64,000 nt of DNA from Bacteroides luti (GTDB lineage Bacteria; Bacteroidota; Bacteroidia; Bacteroidales; Bacteroidaceae): assembly GCF_900128905.1 (NCBI RefSeq), contig NZ_FQTV01000004.1, positions 1-64,000 on the forward strand, in the 5' to 3' direction. Made by a program: the position numbers and the translations under genes. Shown one piece after another: positions 61,963 to 64,000 of the stretch (its first letter is position 1; every line of letters begins with the position of its first letter). The notes under the pieces were generated by a model that saw nothing but the letters and a program-made list of their open reading frames with translations, did not search any database and was not told the DNA's origin.

Positions 61963-62020
61963 GTGATATTTGACGGAAAATAGAGCAGATTGCTCAAAGA
62001 ACTTTAAACGTAGAAAGAAT

Positions 62021-63088
62021 ATGAGTATTAAAATAGGCGATAAAGTGCGTTTCCTCAGCGAAGTGGGAGGCGGAATTGTGACTGGATTTGCAAGGAATGA
62101 ACAAGTAATAGTAGAGGGTGAAGATGGGTTTGAGGTACCAATGCTTATACGCGAATGTGTAGTTATTGAAACAGATGATTATAACTTAAAAAGAAAGCCG
62201 GCTGATACTTCAAAAGCTACATCAAATGAATCGGCAAAAGCAGAAAAGAAAGTCGAAGCACCTCAGATAACTTCTCGTCCTACCGAAACACGTGAGGGAG
62301 AAGTACTGAACGTACTTCTGGCATACGTTCCAATTGATGCCAAAGCAATCTCGGGCACTCCATTCGAAGCTTATCTGGTAAACGATAGCAATTATTATAT
62401 TTATTATAATTACCTAAGTGCAGAAGGGAAAGCATGGAAAAGTCGTTCTCACGGACTGATTGAGCCTAATACTAAACTCTTTTTGGAAGAGTTTAATAAA
62501 GATATTCTGAATGAGCTGGAACATGTAGCCGTTCAGCTAATCGCTTTCAAAGATTCTAAGAGTTTCATGTTGAAACCAGCAGTGAGTGTAGAGCTTCGCA
62601 TAGATACAGTTAAGTTTTATAAGCTGCATACATTCCGTGAATCTGTTTATTTTGAAGATCCTGCTTTGATTTATGATATCGTAAAAAACGATCAACCAGC
62701 AAAACAGATGTATGTATCTGCACAAGAAATAGAGGAAGCTTTACTTGGAAAGAAGAATGTAGACAGACCAGCTGCAACTCCAATAGTGAAGAGACCTGTA
62801 AAAAATGAAGTTATCGAAGTAGACCTGCACATCAATGAGTTACTTGATAACACTGCCAATATGAGTAACAAAGAAATTCTGGACTACCAGTTAGGAGAAT
62901 TCCACAAAGTACTCGAAGAAAACAAGAACAAAAAAGGTCAAAAGATTGTCTTTATTCACGGAAAAGGCGACGGAGTGTTGCGCAAAGCAATTCTTGACGA
63001 ACTGAAGCACAAATATAAGACTTATCAAAGTCAGGATGCTTCCTTTAAAGAGTATGGTTATGGAGCTACTATGGTGACGATAAAATAA
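62021..63088 (+). CDS. DUF2027 and Smr-domain protein
   Basis: Start taken at Met 62021 ([12 protein letters not shown]); the upstream Met at 61970 is less likely. The 355-residue protein has an N-terminal small beta-barrel ([16 protein letters not shown]), a Lys/Ala/Glu-rich linker (about 60-85), a DUF2027 beta-sandwich (about 95-245) and a C-terminal Smr domain with [10 protein letters not shown] and [11 protein letters not shown]. Smr domains nick branched DNA or cleave RNA, as in MutS2. This MutS2-like tail without the MutS part is a common Bacteroidetes arrangement. It starts divergently from queA. Confidence 0.88.
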   Translation: MSIKIGDKVRFLSEVGGGIVTGFARNEQVIVEGEDGFEVPMLIRECVVIETDDYNLKRKPADTSKATSNESAKAEKKVEAPQITSRPTETREGEVLNVLLAYVPIDAKAISGTPFEAYLVNDSNYYIYYNYLSAEGKAWKSRSHGLIEPNTKLFLEEFNKDILNELEHVAVQLIAFKDSKSFMLKPAVSVELRIDTVKFYKLHTFRESVYFEDPALIYDIVKNDQPAKQMYVSAQEIEEALLGKKNVDRPAATPIVKRPVKNEVIEVDLHINELLDNTANMSNKEILDYQLGEFHKVLEENKNKKGQKIVFIHGKGDGVLRKAILDELKHKYKTYQSQDASFKEYGYGATMVTIK

Positions 63089-63090
63089 TC

Positions 63091-63588
63091 ATGAAACTAT
63101 CCATATTATATTTCAGCAAAAACGGTCATACCAAAGAGATGGCCGAAGTAATAGCAAGTGGAATGAAAAGTGTTCAAGGTATTGAAGTAGGAATCTTCGA
63201 TCTGGAACATATAGATGATGAATTTCTGGCAGAAAGTAAAGCTGTAGTATTCGGAACACCAACCTATTATGCAAATACTTGTTGGCAGATAAAGAAATGG
63301 TTCGATGAGTCGAGAAACTACAAGCTGGAAGGCAAAATTGGTTCTGTATTCGCAACTGCAGATTATGCACAAGGTGGTGCAGATACCGCTATTCTAACTA
63401 TTATTAATCACCTGATGGTAAAAGGAATGTTGGTATACTCCGGCGGTTCGGCACTGGGACAACCATTTATTCACCTTGGTGCTGTAGCTCTGAAAGAAAA
63501 CTTCGAGCAAAGCAAACCGATGTTCGAGGTATTTGGACAGCGAATTGCAAGCAAAGCCATAGAACTGTTTGCTTCAAAAGAATTATAA
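63091..63588 (+). CDS. flavodoxin-family protein (WrbA-like)
   Basis: The 165-residue protein has the FMN-phosphate loop YFSKNGHTKEMA (8-19) and VFGTPTYYANTCWQIKKWFD and FATADYAQGGADTA for flavin ring contacts. It is shorter than WrbA but of the same fold, probably an NAD(P)H:quinone or nitro reductase. It begins 2 bases after the Smr gene and is clearly co-transcribed. Confidence 0.87.
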   Translation: MKLSILYFSKNGHTKEMAEVIASGMKSVQGIEVGIFDLEHIDDEFLAESKAVVFGTPTYYANTCWQIKKWFDESRNYKLEGKIGSVFATADYAQGGADTAILTIINHLMVKGMLVYSGGSALGQPFIHLGAVALKENFEQSKPMFEVFGQRIASKAIELFASKEL

Positions 63589-63690
63589 CAGCTGAACTTA
63601 ATCTCCAGATAATCATTCCATTGAAATCTATGAAATGATAGAACGCAAGTTTAAATAAGCTATTTTATCATTTATAAAATAAATCAGGTT

Positions 63691-64000
63691 ATGAAACAGA
63701 TTAACACTGCCCTACTCTCTTTCGGAATGAGCGGAAGAGTATTCCATGCCCCGTTTATAAATCTGCATAGCGGATTTCATCTTGCCGGTTCGTGGGAAAG
63801 AAGTAAGAAACATATTCAGGAGTTTTATCCCGGAGTGCATTCTTATGATTCGCTGGAAGCTGTATTGAATGACGATTCAATTGATTTGGTTGTGGTGAAT
63901 ACTCCTATTTATTCTCACTTTGAATATGCAGCAAAAGCTCTGAAGGCCGGAAAGCATGTGGTAGTTGAGAAGGCTTTCACTTCGACTGTTTCGGAAGCAG
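63691..64000 (+). CDS. Gfo/Idh/MocA-family oxidoreductase, cut by the window end
   Basis: The ATG at 63691 opens a frame that runs off the window (about 103 codons seen). It begins MKQINTALLSFGMSGRVFHA, where the nucleotide-binding loop is GMSGRVFHAPF, and continues to LVVVNTPIYSHFEYAAKALK and GKHVVVEKAFT, the conserved EK(P/A) strand. This is an NAD(P)-dependent sugar or cyclitol dehydrogenase; the substrate domain is not in view. Confidence 0.88.
   Translation, partial: MKQINTALLSFGMSGRVFHAPFINLHSGFHLAGSWERSKKHIQEFYPGVHSYDSLEAVLNDDSIDLVVVNTPIYSHFEYAAKALKAGKHVVVEKAFTSTVSEA

Noticed and set aside
1..64000. tRNA, rRNA, insertion sequence or prophage genes
   Set aside because: None were found on reading. 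No transposase, integrase or phage structural protein is present, and no cloverleaf-like sequence was seen in the gaps. A covariance-model scan would be decisive for RNA genes.

Overview
The window looks like a chromosomal segment of a Bacteroides-type gut bacterium. It is AT-rich. It carries two SusC/SusD outer-membrane glycan-uptake pairs, Bacteroides-style lipoprotein signals, several promoters of the TTTG / TAnnTTTG type, and a Bacteroidetes-type long ribosomal protein S1. Ribosome binding sites are weak, as is usual in this phylum, so starts were chosen from signal peptides and gene spacing. No tRNA, rRNA, CRISPR array or insertion sequence was seen.

Positions 370-34324 (all minus strand) form a polysaccharide utilisation locus whose enzymes point to rhamnogalacturonan II (RG-II), the most complex pectin. 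The transcription units appear to be: (1) 34324 down to 23721, holding a periplasmic TIM-barrel protein, a surface glycan-binding-type lipoprotein, SusC, SusD, an internal terminator, pectate lyase PL1 and a DUF3826 protein; (2) 23461 down to 5596, holding a GH43-like lipoprotein, a GH143/GH142-like fusion, GH78, GH28, a CE19-type methylesterase with an STN domain, GH95, GH140, and a GH78 fused to a sialidase-fold domain; (3) 5347 down to 370, a second SusC/SusD pair. Each unit ends in a recognisable hairpin terminator. Two fusion enzymes each look built to remove one RG-II disaccharide side chain in two steps. Several enzymes known for the long RG-II side chains, and any hybrid two-component regulator, are absent from the window.

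Positions 34325-38150 hold a 558-base gap with repeats, then an envelope-stress type operon on the minus strand: L,D-transpeptidase, ECF sigma factor, a putative membrane anti-sigma factor and a small periplasmic protein. Positions 38298-63588 are mostly housekeeping: ribonuclease Z, ribosomal protein S1, thioredoxin, MsrA, a metallo-hydrolase, a glyoxalase-like protein, a ROK regulator, then a plus-strand run of tsaC, a polyprenyl-phosphate sugar transferase, a ClC channel and fmt. After these come an orphan ECF sigma factor with a small conserved-looking ORF, rpe, comEC, a DHH phosphoesterase, glmM, an isolated GH28, the queA-NUDIX-GlsB operon, a DUF2027/Smr protein and a flavodoxin. The window ends inside a Gfo/Idh/MocA oxidoreductase gene.

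The most unexpected signal is non-coding. Five intergenic regions carry three or four copies of a short, often palindromic core set at an almost exact 22-23 bp period (starts 207/230/253; 23568/23589/23611/23633; 34624/34647/34670/34693; TGTACA-type cores 52248/52270/52292/52314; 59424/59447/59470/59493). The core differs from array to array, while the architecture (14-16 bp core, 7-9 bp variable spacer, 3-4 copies) is kept. I know of no named element that matches; the function is unknown.
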